This document shows, piece by piece, positions 24,656 to 33,536 of a stretch of DNA of 64,000 nucleotides. The notes below the pieces were generated by a model, which was given only the letters and a program-made list of their open reading frames with translations, did no database searches and was not told the origin of the DNA. Position numbers and translations under genes: made by a program. Each line of letters opens with the position of its first letter. Position 1 is the stretch's first letter. The stretch comes from an uncultured Barnesiella sp. (GTDB lineage: Bacteria; Bacteroidota; Bacteroidia; Bacteroidales; Barnesiellaceae). The stretch spans positions 1 to 64,000 of the forward strand of contig CALUFO010000002.1 in NCBI GenBank assembly GCA_944320015.1, given 5' to 3'.

Positions 24656-24718
24656 TTAAACTCCTCCTTTGCTCGGCGATAGCCGGGATAGGGAAGGTGG
24701 CGTAGCCGGAGAAGTTGA
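24656..24718 (+). repeat. Palindromic repeat, copy L
   Basis: Arm 1 is CTCGGC-gata-GCCGGG, as in copy B, and arm 2 is GGC-gta-GCC. The ends are AAACTCCTCC and GGAGAAGTT. With copy K and the ppdK terminator it accounts for the gene-free stretch 24455-24861. Confidence 0.8.
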
Positions 24719-24798
24719 GATACACAACGGATTCTAATCAAATATTTTAATCACAAATTTGCAAACTCTTGTTTGTCAACTACAAACATAAAATAAAT

Positions 24799-24835
24799 AG
24801 GCGGTAAACCTTTGATAGCAAAGAGTCTACCGCCT
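24799..24835 (-). terminator. Terminator of ppdK
   Basis: An 8-bp outer stem AGGCGGTA / TACCGCCT contains an inner CTTTG-atag-CAAAG, just past the ppdK stop codon. Confidence 0.75.
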
Positions 24836-24861
24836 AAATATTAACAGTCAGTTATCGCAAT

Positions 24862-27576
24862 TCAATCCTCGATTGCAGCCTGCGCCGCAGCTACACGGGC
24901 GATGGGCACACGGTAGGGGCTGCAAGATACATAGTTCATACCGAGTTTGGCGCAGAATTTAACCGACGAAGGTTCACCGCCATGCTCGCCGCAGATACCT
25001 ACTTTGAGGGTCGGCTTGGTTGAACGTCCTTTTTCTACGCCCATGCGAACGAGTTGTCCCACACCTTTTTGGTCGAGAACTTCGAACGGGTCGGTTTTGA
25101 GGATACCTTTTTCTTTGTAAATTTTCAAGAACTTGCCGGCGTCGTCGCGCGAGTAACCAAACGTCATCTGTGTCAAGTCGTTGGTTCCGAACGAGAAGAA
25201 GTCGGCCACTTCGGCAATCTGGTCGGCCGTAACAGCGGCACGGGGTACCTCGATCATCGTACCTACTTTGTAGGCTACCGTATCGCCGCGCTCTTCGAAT
25301 ACTTGGGCGGCTACCCGGTTAATCACTTCGGCCTGCATTCTCAACTCTTCTACCACGCCTACGAGAGGAACCATGATTTCGGGGTGAACGTCGATACCGC
25401 GGGCTTTCACGTTCAAGGCTGCCTCGATGATAGCGCGGGCTTGCATCTCGGTAATCTCGGGATAGGTGCAACCCAAACGGCAACCACGGTGTCCCAGCAT
25501 GGGGTTGAACTCGGCGAGCGAATCGCAAGTGAGTTTTACTTCTTCGATCGTCATGCCCATCTCTTCGGCCAACTCTTTTTGGGTAGCCAATTGGTGGGGT
25601 ACGAACTCGTGTAGAGGAGGATCGAGCAGACGGATTGTCACGCCCAGACCGTCCATAGCCTCGAATATGCCTTCGAAGTCACTGCGTTGCATGGGCAACA
25701 GTTTGTCGAGGGCATGGCGACGGCCTTCTTCGTCTTTCGACAAAATCATTTCACGCATGGCTTTGATGCGGTCGCCTTCGAAGAACATGTGTTCGGTACG
25801 GCACAACCCGATACCCTTGGCTCCGAATTTGCGGGCAACGGCAGCATCGCGCGGCGTGTCGGCGTTGGTGCGAACGTCTACTTTGGTGTATTTCTCGGCC
25901 AGATTCATGATGGCAGCGAAGTCACCGCTCATATCGGCGTCTACGGTGGGCACTTGTCCGTCGTAAACATCGCCGGTCGAACCGTTCAACGAAATCCAAT
26001 CACCTTCTTTATATACTTTACCACCCATTTCTACGGTGCGAGCTTTGTAGTCGACTTTGATTTCGCCGGCACCCGACACGCAGCATTTACCCATACCACG
26101 GGCAACCACGGCGGCGTGCGAGGTCATACCGCCACGGGCGGTGAGGATACCTTGCGCCACGCTCATACCGCGCAAGTCCTCGGGCGAGGTTTCGATGCGC
26201 ACCATGATTACTTTTTTGCGTTTCTCGGCCCAAGCCTCGGCGTCATCGGCAAAGAATACGATTTGGCCGGTAGCGGCACCCGGCGAGGCGGGAAGACCTT
26301 TGGCAACGACTTTCACCCGTTTCACGGCGTCTTTGTCGAATACGGGGTGGAGCAGCTCGTCGAGTTTTTGAGCCTCCATACGTTTCAGCGCCGTCTTTTC
26401 GTCGATGATACCGGCGCGGAGCATGTCCATGGCGATTTTTACCATAGCGGCGCCGGTACGTTTGCCGTTACGGGTTTGGAGCAACCACAATTTACCGTCT
26501 TGAATGGTAAATTCGAGGTCTTGCATATCTTTGAAGTAGTCTTCGAGTTTTTGTTGGGTCTCGATGAGGTCTTTGGCGCATTCGGGCATCGACTCTTCAA
26601 GCGAGGGATATTTGCTGGCGCGTTCCTCTTCGGTGATGCCTTGCAGGGCAGCCCAGCGGCGCGAGCCCTCGATCGTGATTTGTTGGGGGGTGCGTACACC
26701 GGCTACCACGTCTTCGCCTTGTGCGTTGATGAGGTATTCGCCGTTGAAAATATCCTCGCCGGTAGCGGCGTCGCGGGTGAAGGCTACACCGGTAGCCGAC
26801 GTGTTGCCCATGTTACCGAATACCATAGCTTGCACGTTCACTGCAGTACCCCATTCTTCGGGGATTTGGTTCATGCGGCGGTAGAGGATAGCGCGCTCGT
26901 TCATCCAGCTGTCGAATACGGCGCAGATAGCCCCCCACAGTTGTTCCCACGGAGAAGCGGGGAAGTCTTTGCCGGTATTTTCTTTTACAGCGGCTTTGAA
27001 GAGTTTAACCAATTCTTTGAGGTCTTCTACTTGCAGCTCGGTATCGTTTTTAATGCCTTTGGCTTCCTTCACTTTGTCCATCACCTCTTCGAAGGGGTCG
27101 ATGTCTTCTTTGGTTTTGGGTTTCATGCCCAATACCACGTCGCCATACATCTGTACGAAACGGCGGTAGGAGTCCCAAGCGAAACGGGGATTGCCCGATT
27201 TCTTGGCGATAGCCTCTACGGCCTCGTCGTTCATACCCAAGTTCAATACGGTATCCATCATGCCCGGCATGGAAACACGGGCTCCCGAACGAACCGATAC
27301 CAACAGCGGGTTGGAAGCGTCGCCGAATTTTGTTCCGGTGAGGCTCTCGATATGAGCGATGGCATGTTCTACATCGCTTTTGATTTCGTGTACGACAGCA
27401 TCTCTTCCTTGTTGTGTGTAGGTAGTACAAACTTCGGTCGTGATGGTGAATCCGGGAGGAACAGGTACACCGATAAGATTCATCTCCGCCAAGTTCGCTC
27501 CTTTGCCGCCCAGCAGGTTTTTCATGTCGGCACGGCCTTCTGCTTTGCCGTTGCCAAAAGTATAAACTCTTTTCAT
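24862..27576 (-). CDS. ppdK: Pyruvate, phosphate dikinase
   Basis: PPDK interconverts pyruvate + ATP + Pi and phosphoenolpyruvate + AMP + PPi, a key step in anaerobic PEP metabolism. The 904-aa protein contains the N-terminal ATP-grasp domain (FGNGKAEG..NLLGGKGANLAEM, RSGARVSMPGMMDTVLNLG, GNTSATGVAFTRD). The swivelling phosphohistidine domain (LTARGGMTSHAAVVARGMGK, catalytic His) and the C-terminal PEP-binding barrel (GLCRTEHMFFEGDR, SFGTNDLTQMTFGYSRDD, GICGEHGGEP) follow. Length and motifs are those of the bacterial enzyme. It stands alone with its own promoter and terminator. Confidence 0.98.
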   Translation of the reverse strand: MKRVYTFGNGKAEGRADMKNLLGGKGANLAEMNLIGVPVPPGFTITTEVCTTYTQQGRDAVVHEIKSDVEHAIAHIESLTGTKFGDASNPLLVSVRSGARVSMPGMMDTVLNLGMNDEAVEAIAKKSGNPRFAWDSYRRFVQMYGDVVLGMKPKTKEDIDPFEEVMDKVKEAKGIKNDTELQVEDLKELVKLFKAAVKENTGKDFPASPWEQLWGAICAVFDSWMNERAILYRRMNQIPEEWGTAVNVQAMVFGNMGNTSATGVAFTRDAATGEDIFNGEYLINAQGEDVVAGVRTPQQITIEGSRRWAALQGITEEERASKYPSLEESMPECAKDLIETQQKLEDYFKDMQDLEFTIQDGKLWLLQTRNGKRTGAAMVKIAMDMLRAGIIDEKTALKRMEAQKLDELLHPVFDKDAVKRVKVVAKGLPASPGAATGQIVFFADDAEAWAEKRKKVIMVRIETSPEDLRGMSVAQGILTARGGMTSHAAVVARGMGKCCVSGAGEIKVDYKARTVEMGGKVYKEGDWISLNGSTGDVYDGQVPTVDADMSGDFAAIMNLAEKYTKVDVRTNADTPRDAAVARKFGAKGIGLCRTEHMFFEGDRIKAMREMILSKDEEGRRHALDKLLPMQRSDFEGIFEAMDGLGVTIRLLDPPLHEFVPHQLATQKELAEEMGMTIEEVKLTCDSLAEFNPMLGHRGCRLGCTYPEITEMQARAIIEAALNVKARGIDVHPEIMVPLVGVVEELRMQAEVINRVAAQVFEERGDTVAYKVGTMIEVPRAAVTADQIAEVADFFSFGTNDLTQMTFGYSRDDAGKFLKIYKEKGILKTDPFEVLDQKGVGQLVRMGVEKGRSTKPTLKVGICGEHGGEPSSVKFCAKLGMNYVSCSPYRVPIARVAAAQAAIED

Positions 27577-27669
27577 AAATAAAGTAAGTATATGATAATT
27601 TATATAATTGTTGTTTTTCTTCCTCCGTAGTAGTTATAGCCCATTTGGGGGAATAAGCAAAACATAATG

Positions 27670-27699
27670 CAAAAATATAGGATTAGAATAAACCACAAA
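27670..27699 (-). promoter_or_regulatory. Probable promoter of ppdK
   Basis: On the minus strand TTTG, an 18-bp spacer and TATTTTTG. The leader to the start codon would be about 90 nt. Confidence 0.5.
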
Positions 27700-27770
27700 A
27701 ATATTTCGCTACAAATTTTAACGAAAGAATCTATTTATTTGTCTTTCGTCGCTCTTTCGTGAAAAAAACG

Positions 27771-27778
27771 TATCTTTG
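27771..27778 (+). promoter_or_regulatory. Bacteroidetes -7 element upstream of the rRNA methyltransferase gene
   Basis: TATCTTTG lies 39 bp before the TTG start. Only a weak -33 (TTCG) is present. Confidence 0.45.
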
Positions 27779-27816
27779 TTTCGCTTTATACATATTTTAT
27801 TAGTTGACTATTTGTT

Positions 27817-29229
27817 TTGGCACGGAAAAAGAAAGAGCTCCCGTTGTTGGAGCAAGTTGAAATAACCGGTGTCGCCGCCGAAGGAAAGGCGTTGGCTCGG
27901 GTAAACGATTTGGTCGTATTTGTTCCATTTGTCGCTCCGGGCGATGTGGTGGATTTGCAGTTGACACGCAAGAAACACAATTATGCCGAGGCTCGAGTGG
28001 TGAAGTTCCACGCCTACTCGCCATTGCGGGTGGTACCTTTTTGCGAACATTTTGGGGTTTGTGGCGGCTGCAAGTGGCAGCATGTGTCGTATGACTACCA
28101 GTTGCAGTTTAAGCGGCAGCAAGTCGAGGACAACCTCACCCGCATAGGCAAGATACCTTTGCCCGAGATTCTTCCCACGAAGGGCTCGGCCAAGCAGCAG
28201 TTCTACCGGAATAAACTCGAATTTTCGTTCTCCAATCGTTCATGGCTCACCTACGAGCAGTTGCAGTCGGCGCAGGAGTTCGATTGCCGCAATGCGTTGG
28301 GATTTCATATCCCTGGCATGTTCGACAAAGTTCTCGACATCAAGAAATGTTGGTTGCAGGACGATGTTTCCAATCGCATTCGTCTCTCGATACGCGAGTT
28401 TGCCATTACCCACGGCTATCCGTTTTTCGACTTGAAAGAGCAAACCGGATTGATGCGGAATATCATCGTGCGCACCTCGTCGACCGGCGAGATCATGCTC
28501 ATTGTCGTCTTTTTTGAACCCGATATGGAGCGTATCGAAGCCATGATGCGGCACATTGCCGACTCTTTCCCCGAGATTACGTCGTTGCTTTATATCGTCA
28601 ATCAAAAACACAACGATACCATTACCGACCAAGAGGTACATGTATTCAGGGGACGGGACTATATATGGGAGCGTATGGAGGGGCTGCGATTCAAGATAGG
28701 CCCTAAATCGTTTTATCAAACCAATTCGGAGCAGGCTTACGAGTTATATAAGGTGGCGAGGGAGTTTGCGGGATTGACAGGCAAAGAACTCGTGTATGAC
28801 CTTTATACAGGAACGGGAACCATCGCCAACTTTGTGGCCCGGCAGTCGAGCAAAGTCGTGGGCATCGAGTATGTGCCCGAAGCCATCGACGACGCCAAAG
28901 AAAATGCCCGTATCAACGGGCTCGACAATACCCTGTTCTTTGCCGGCGATATGAAAGATATTCTCACCGAGGAGTTTATCGCCGAGCATGGCCGCCCCGA
29001 TGTGATTATTACCGACCCGCCCCGCGCCGGTATGCACGACGATGTGATCAAGACCATTTTGTTTGCCTTGCCCCGGCGCATCGTCTATGTGAGTTGCAAT
29101 CCGGCTACACAGGCGCGCGACTTGTCGCTGCTCGATGCGAAGTATCGTGTGGAGCGCGTGCAACCGGTCGATATGTTCCCACACACCCATCATGTGGAGA
29201 ATGTAGTGCTGTTGATGCTGAAAGAGTAA
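27817..29229 (+). CDS. rlmD: 23S rRNA (uracil-5-)-methyltransferase, RlmD/RumA family
   Basis: A 470-aa SAM-dependent methyltransferase of the TrmA/RumA group. It has a TRAM RNA-binding domain (about 1-70), an iron-sulfur motif FCEHFGVCGGCKWQH (about 73-87), then the class I methyltransferase fold. Motifs are FYQTNSEQAYELY, VYDLYTGTGTIANF (SAM loop), TDPPRAGMHDDV and the catalytic Cys in VSCNPATQARDLSLL. The annotated start is TTG at 27817, because no ATG precedes the conserved part. Which uracil is modified (1939 or 747 of 23S rRNA) cannot be fixed from sequence. The gene is monocistronic with a terminator after it. Confidence 0.93.
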   Translation: MARKKKELPLLEQVEITGVAAEGKALARVNDLVVFVPFVAPGDVVDLQLTRKKHNYAEARVVKFHAYSPLRVVPFCEHFGVCGGCKWQHVSYDYQLQFKRQQVEDNLTRIGKIPLPEILPTKGSAKQQFYRNKLEFSFSNRSWLTYEQLQSAQEFDCRNALGFHIPGMFDKVLDIKKCWLQDDVSNRIRLSIREFAITHGYPFFDLKEQTGLMRNIIVRTSSTGEIMLIVVFFEPDMERIEAMMRHIADSFPEITSLLYIVNQKHNDTITDQEVHVFRGRDYIWERMEGLRFKIGPKSFYQTNSEQAYELYKVAREFAGLTGKELVYDLYTGTGTIANFVARQSSKVVGIEYVPEAIDDAKENARINGLDNTLFFAGDMKDILTEEFIAEHGRPDVIITDPPRAGMHDDVIKTILFALPRRIVYVSCNPATQARDLSLLDAKYRVERVQPVDMFPHTHHVENVVLLMLKE

Positions 29230-29254
29230 TATTCACGACGATAAGATCAAGGAG

Positions 29255-29282
29255 AGCCGGTTTTTCATGAAATCGGCTTTTT
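29255..29282 (+). terminator. Terminator after the rRNA methyltransferase gene
   Basis: The stem AGCCGGTTT / AAATCGGCT with a TTCATG loop is followed by TTTTTT. Confidence 0.85.
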
Positions 29283-29318
29283 TATTGGACAAAAGTACAA
29301 GGAATGGATAAGAAAGTA

Positions 29319-29351
29319 TTTGTATCGATTGGCGGGAGAACGGTATTTTTG
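29319..29351 (+). promoter_or_regulatory. Promoter of the GH172 gene
   Basis: TTTG (29319-29322), a 21-bp spacer and TATTTTTG (29344-29351) fit the Bacteroidetes consensus, 29 bp before the ATG. Confidence 0.75.
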
Positions 29352-29380
29352 TTCAAGAAAAATATCTAATAATTATATCC

Positions 29381-31354
29381 ATGAAAATGTATTCTTATTT
29401 AAGCCTCTTTTCGTTAGCTTTCTTAGGGGCTTTTTCGGGATTCGCACAGACAGCGGACCCTGTTACTCCGAAATCATATGGCTTGACCCGCATGACCGAT
29501 GTGTCGCAGCTTCCGGTATTGGACAGGGATATGAAAGTGAAATACGAGGGAAGTATCGACAAACGAGGCGGTAATGCCGATTGGGATTGGTGCTTGTACC
29601 AAGATCACCGGGGCGAGTGGGTAATCTTCGATGTGGCCGGTGCCGGTTGTATCTACAACATGGTGCAGCATCGTTATTTAAGTTCCGAAGAACCCATATT
29701 CCGTTTCTATTTCGACGGCGAGGAAGAACCTCGTTTCACGATACGGCTGTCGGAGTTTGGCGAGAAATACCCGTTCACCGAGCCGCAGGCGTCGTGCTAT
29801 ATCGGGCCGTTGGACAACGGTCGGGGGCCTATCCGGGTCGTGCGCAGTTTTGTGCCCATGCCTTTCCGCAATGGCTGCCGTATCACATCGAGTGTGAAGC
29901 TCGAAGGAGCGCAGCGCGATAAAGGCGAAGGCGGTTGGGGACATGTCGTGTATCACAGCTACACATCGCCCGAGGGGATAGAGACGTTTACCGGAAAAGA
30001 GGATTATAGCCGCTTGGTTCGGCAGTGGAAACAAACGGGCAGTGATCCGGAAGAAGACGCTTCTCGAATGATTCGTCTGCCCGAATCGGTCTTGGCTCCC
30101 GGGGCTTCTTTGCCGTTGCTGGGCATGCAAGAGGCCGGTGTGATTCATTCGTTGAGACTTTATGTGGCCAATATGAAACCCGAGCGTTTGCAAGACCTGT
30201 GGATACGCATGAAATGGGACAATCACGCCAAGAGCGACGTTTTGTTGCCTATCGGCAGCTTTTTTGGCAATTCGCTGGGATATAACAACACCCGCTATCT
30301 GTTGATGGGTACAACCACCGACGGCTGGTTTTATAACTATTTCCCGATGCCTTTCTGGGAGAGTGCCGAGATAGCTCTGGAAAACCGCAGCGACGAACCG
30401 GTGACACTGGGCTTTGTCGAAGTGGGTGTGGGCGAGAACCGCTACGGCAGGGAGCAATGCGGATATTTCCGCTCTTCGGATTACTATCCCCGCACACATA
30501 CACCGGGAGCCGATAGCCCCATCGCTTCGATAAAAGGAACGGGGAAAATGGTGGGAGCTCATGTGACTTGTTACGCCGAGCGTCCGCACATCATTACCTG
30601 CGAAGGCGATGTGAGAGTCCATATCGATGGGAACCGCACACCTCAGGTAGAGAGCGACGGTTCGGAAAGCTACATCTGTTATGGCTGGGGTTTCCCCACA
30701 CCTGCCGAAGGTCACCCCTCGGGCGGCTATGACGGGTTGAGCGACAATCCGTGGTCGATGACCCGCTTGTGCTTGGGCGACAGTTATCCGTTTTATTCGC
30801 AACTCGATTTCGGGATAGAGTCGGGCGAATGCAACAACCAATATCTCGAGCATTTGGGCGCCATATTCTATTATGGGCAAGACAAAGTCTCATTGGTGAA
30901 AAGCGACAGTATAAGCATGAACCAGAAAAAGTCGTTGAAACGTCATGGATACAAGGCGCAAGGGAATGCCTCGACCGAACCGTTGACTGCCTATTTCGAA
31001 GGCGATGCCGACGATAAAGAAGTGCCCGGCACCGTCAGCCGGTTTACCGGTCACAGTTCTTTTAAGGTCAATATTATCCCCGAGAACCGGGGTGTACGGT
31101 TGCGTCGTCTCAGCGACCAGCAACAACCCCGGCAGTGTGCCCGGGTTTGGGTCGACGGGCAAGAGGCCGGTGTTTGGTATCTGGCCGATAGCAATCCGCA
31201 TAAACGATGGATCGAAGATGAATTTGAAATTCCCGCGGAGCTTACCCGTGGAAAATCTGTGTTGAACATACGCATCGTTCCCGAGGCTCGGGAAGAGGGT
31301 AGTTCGGTAAGTTGGAACGAAGCTGCCTACGATGTATTTTGCTATACCGAATAA
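29381..31354 (+). CDS. GH172 (DUF2961) glycoside hydrolase-like protein
   Basis: A 657-aa exported protein: signal peptide (YLSLFSLAFLGAFSGFAQT), then a DUF2961 domain. The entry strand SIDKRGGNADWDWCLYQDHRG is followed by WVIFDVAGAGCIYNM, RFYFDGEEEPRFTI, the acidic YNTRYLLMGTTTDGWFYNYFPMP-type core and VGVGENRYGREQCGYF. Enzymes of GH172 form jelly-roll oligomers and act on difructose dianhydride or arabinofuranose- and fructofuranose-containing glycans. Glu residues in the GVGENR region may be catalytic by analogy. No SusC/SusD genes or other sugar enzymes are nearby, so the substrate is open. Confidence 0.88.
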   Translation: MKMYSYLSLFSLAFLGAFSGFAQTADPVTPKSYGLTRMTDVSQLPVLDRDMKVKYEGSIDKRGGNADWDWCLYQDHRGEWVIFDVAGAGCIYNMVQHRYLSSEEPIFRFYFDGEEEPRFTIRLSEFGEKYPFTEPQASCYIGPLDNGRGPIRVVRSFVPMPFRNGCRITSSVKLEGAQRDKGEGGWGHVVYHSYTSPEGIETFTGKEDYSRLVRQWKQTGSDPEEDASRMIRLPESVLAPGASLPLLGMQEAGVIHSLRLYVANMKPERLQDLWIRMKWDNHAKSDVLLPIGSFFGNSLGYNNTRYLLMGTTTDGWFYNYFPMPFWESAEIALENRSDEPVTLGFVEVGVGENRYGREQCGYFRSSDYYPRTHTPGADSPIASIKGTGKMVGAHVTCYAERPHIITCEGDVRVHIDGNRTPQVESDGSESYICYGWGFPTPAEGHPSGGYDGLSDNPWSMTRLCLGDSYPFYSQLDFGIESGECNNQYLEHLGAIFYYGQDKVSLVKSDSISMNQKKSLKRHGYKAQGNASTEPLTAYFEGDADDKEVPGTVSRFTGHSSFKVNIIPENRGVRLRRLSDQQQPRQCARVWVDGQEAGVWYLADSNPHKRWIEDEFEIPAELTRGKSVLNIRIVPEAREEGSSVSWNEAAYDVFCYTE

Positions 31355-31400
31355 CGATTTATCTCTTTTACAGAGGGGCGTTTAAACCGTAAAAATGTTT

Positions 31401-31434
31401 AAGGGCTGTTCATCGCATGCGACGGACAGCCCTT
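31401..31434. terminator. Bidirectional terminator between GH172 and blaR1-like genes
   Basis: The 9-bp stem AAGGGCTGT / ACAGCCCTT separates two convergent genes. Confidence 0.75.
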
Positions 31435-31459
31435 GAATTATTCAGTCGTAGAGTGTCAA

Positions 31460-32977
31460 TTATTTCTCTTTCTTGGTAGTGATGACGATAACTTTCTTTT
31501 GCCCTGAGATTCCGTATTTGGCTTGAATCCCATCGTCATTTTTAAATACCGTAATGTTGGCGATACTGTCTGGATTCAGATTTTTGAAATCCTTGAAATT
31601 CAAACGTGAGACTTTTGTGCTGTCGATAAGGACGATTATATCCTCCGGCCATTCTTGACTATTCTCGGGAATCGCTATATCCTCGCACTCCGAGATGGTG
31701 ATTTGGGTTGCGTAGGTTGTCGGAATAGCCGAATCCCGAGTGTCGATGACAACGACACCATGTTTACCCTCTTCGCCATACTTCTTAACGGCTTGTTCTC
31801 CCTTGAATATCGTAACCGATTTAATTTGATCGGAAGAAATATTATTGATTTGGCCATGTAATATTTTCTTACCGTTGAGGATATAGAGTGCGCTGTCCAT
31901 CGACAAGGGACGACCATTTTCGGTAATGCTGATATTCATATTTTCGGAGACCGAGATTGAATCGGGTTTGTCGGCTCTGGTGACGGTGATTTGTTTTTTA
32001 TCGGTTCGTGTCAACGGTTTGTCGGTATCTTCTGCTTTTGCCGAAGGATGGTCGGTTGGGGCAAGCATCGCCATTAGGTTGGTCGACGCTATTTTGTCCA
32101 GTCGTTCCGAGACTTCGGGTTGAGCGAATACCGTAACGGTACAGAGGGCGACGGGTATCATATAGAGATACTTCCAAGTCGCTTTGCGAGTAGATTTCTT
32201 TTTTAACATCATGGTAATGCGTTTGTTGAGTTTGTTATGGTTGAAATGGTTGGTCACGCAGTAGAATTTCGAACCTGCGGCTCGTTTGATAAGCAACAGT
32301 TGGTATTGCCGGGCATTGATTCCCTGTGCAAGGACTTCGTCGTCGGCTTCGTATTCATGTACGGTTTGCAACTCGCGTTTCAGCAGCCAAGCGGCAGGAT
32401 TGAACCATTGTACCCCGATACAGAGGTCGGCTGCCAGCAGGTCGAACGAGTGTCGCTTGCGTATGTGGGCCGACTCGTGCAGTAGGATTTCGCGGCTGTG
32501 CGTTTCGTAGTCGGCTTCGGAGAGAACGATTTTCCCGAACCAACTGAACGGTGCTATCGACTGGGACAGTATCACGAGCGAACGTCCTTCGTCTTCTCGT
32601 ACTTTCCGTCCGCTTCGTATCAGTCGCAACAGTTTCATAATCGTGTATGCATATCGGAGGGCAAAGAAAAGGACTCCCGCGAAATAGAGGCACAGCACGA
32701 TAGTTACAGCCACGGCGGGGGTGTGGCGTGCGGCCTCCTCCACAGAGTATGACACGGTCGGCAGCGTGTCGAGTTGGAGTATTGTGGTTTGTGGACTTGC
32801 CGGTTCCAGTGCCGGTATTTGCAGGGCCGGCAGCACAAACGAAAGCGGGATAAGGCATAACAGTGTCGCCCGGTTGTAGCGATAGAAAGTCTCCTTGCTC
32901 AAAAGGATACAGTAAAACAAGTATAGCAACGCCAGACAGACGGCCGATTTGAGGATATAGACAAAAAATGCACTCAT
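31460..32977 (-). CDS. BlaR1/MecR1-type M56 membrane metallopeptidase with C-terminal plug-like repeats
   Basis: A 505-aa protein. Four predicted transmembrane segments (about 5-25, 37-55, 88-108 and 269-285) surround a cytoplasmic zinc protease domain with HESAH (167-171) and a later ELQTVHEYEAD helix (Glu ligand). In BlaR1 this domain destroys the repressor after a signal. The periplasmic part is not a penicillin-binding domain: it has two repeats resembling TonB-receptor plug ends (TIFKGEQAVKKYGEEGKHGVVVI and TVFKNDDGIQAKYGISGQKKVIVI, each ending in VVI/VIVI). The partner BlaI-like gene is immediately upstream. The signal sensed is unknown. Confidence 0.88.
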   Translation of the reverse strand: MSAFFVYILKSAVCLALLYLFYCILLSKETFYRYNRATLLCLIPLSFVLPALQIPALEPASPQTTILQLDTLPTVSYSVEEAARHTPAVAVTIVLCLYFAGVLFFALRYAYTIMKLLRLIRSGRKVREDEGRSLVILSQSIAPFSWFGKIVLSEADYETHSREILLHESAHIRKRHSFDLLAADLCIGVQWFNPAAWLLKRELQTVHEYEADDEVLAQGINARQYQLLLIKRAAGSKFYCVTNHFNHNKLNKRITMMLKKKSTRKATWKYLYMIPVALCTVTVFAQPEVSERLDKIASTNLMAMLAPTDHPSAKAEDTDKPLTRTDKKQITVTRADKPDSISVSENMNISITENGRPLSMDSALYILNGKKILHGQINNISSDQIKSVTIFKGEQAVKKYGEEGKHGVVVIDTRDSAIPTTYATQITISECEDIAIPENSQEWPEDIIVLIDSTKVSRLNFKDFKNLNPDSIANITVFKNDDGIQAKYGISGQKKVIVITTKKEK

Positions 32978-32986
32978 GACTGCCGG

Positions 32987-33352
32987 TTATTTTTCGTTAC
33001 CTTTTTCTACTTTCTCGATGAGTTTTTTCAATTCGTCGAGCGAAATTTCCTCTTCCTCGATGAGTGAAGAGACAACCCCCAAGTAGGAGTTGTCGAAGTA
33101 GCGGCTGATGACCTGCTTCAAGGTGCGCCTTTTGAACGAGTCTTCGCTCACGGTGGCAAAATATTGAAAAGTTTTGCCATAGGCCTTGTGCGACAGGTAT
33201 CCTTTCTCTTCGAGTCCCCGCACGATAGTCGAGAGCGTGTTGAAGTGGGGTTTGGGATCATTGTAGAAATCGAGCAGTTCTTTTACGAACAACGGCCCTT
33301 TGTGCCAGAAGAAATTCATGATTTCTTCTTCTTTTGCGGTAAGTGTTTTCAT
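32987..33352 (-). CDS. BlaI/MecI/CopY-family transcriptional repressor
   Basis: A 121-aa winged-helix repressor: LTAKEEEIMNFFWHKGPLFVKELL (first helices), then the recognition helix LSTIVRGLEEKGYLSHKAYGKTFQYF and a C-terminal dimerisation helix (ISRYFDNSYLGVVSSLIEEEEIS). Family members bind palindromes and are removed by proteolysis through the BlaR1 partner, encoded 9 bp downstream. Immediately upstream of its start is a four-site operator array, so autoregulation is likely. The target genes beyond the pair are not known. Confidence 0.93.
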   Translation of the reverse strand: MKTLTAKEEEIMNFFWHKGPLFVKELLDFYNDPKPHFNTLSTIVRGLEEKGYLSHKAYGKTFQYFATVSEDSFKRRTLKQVISRYFDNSYLGVVSSLIEEEEISLDELKKLIEKVEKGNEK

Positions 33353-33378
33353 AACGGAGAGTTTTGTCGATACAAATA

Positions 33379-33459
33379 AACTAAAAATTTTAGTTGATAA
33401 ACTAATTTTTATAGTTAATAAAACTAAATCATGCAGTTTTATAACTAAATCTTGTAGTT
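33379..33459. promoter_or_regulatory. Four phased operators AACTA-N7-TAGTT
   Basis: Four 17-bp sites start at 33379, 33400, 33422 and 33443, i.e. every 21-22 bp (two helical turns). Their half-sites are AACTA and TAGTT; only the third has a change (CAGTT). They lie 27 bp upstream of the BlaI-like start, so they are probably its binding sites. Confidence 0.75.
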
Positions 33460-33465
33460 GATAGT

Positions 33466-33524
33466 AGCGAAATAAAATGCGACAACCGGGGGGAATACCC
33501 TCGATTGCCGCATTTTATTTCGCT
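33466..33524. terminator. Long inverted repeat between operators and MFS gene
   Basis: A 16-bp perfect stem (AGCGAAATAAAATGCG / CGCATTTTATTTCGCT) encloses a GC-rich loop with GGG/CCC pairing. It follows the MFS stop on the minus strand and is most simply a terminator. Confidence 0.75.
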
Positions 33525-33536
33525 TAACGTGTTGTT

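Noticed and set aside
25687..27582. 631-aa open frame on the plus strand
   Set aside because: Antisense of ppdK, in which all motifs are in place.
33466..33524. Fifth regulatory site of the BlaI-like repressor
   Set aside because: The 16-bp inverted repeat lacks the AACTA/TAGTT half-sites and lies just past the MFS stop codon, so a terminator is the simpler reading.
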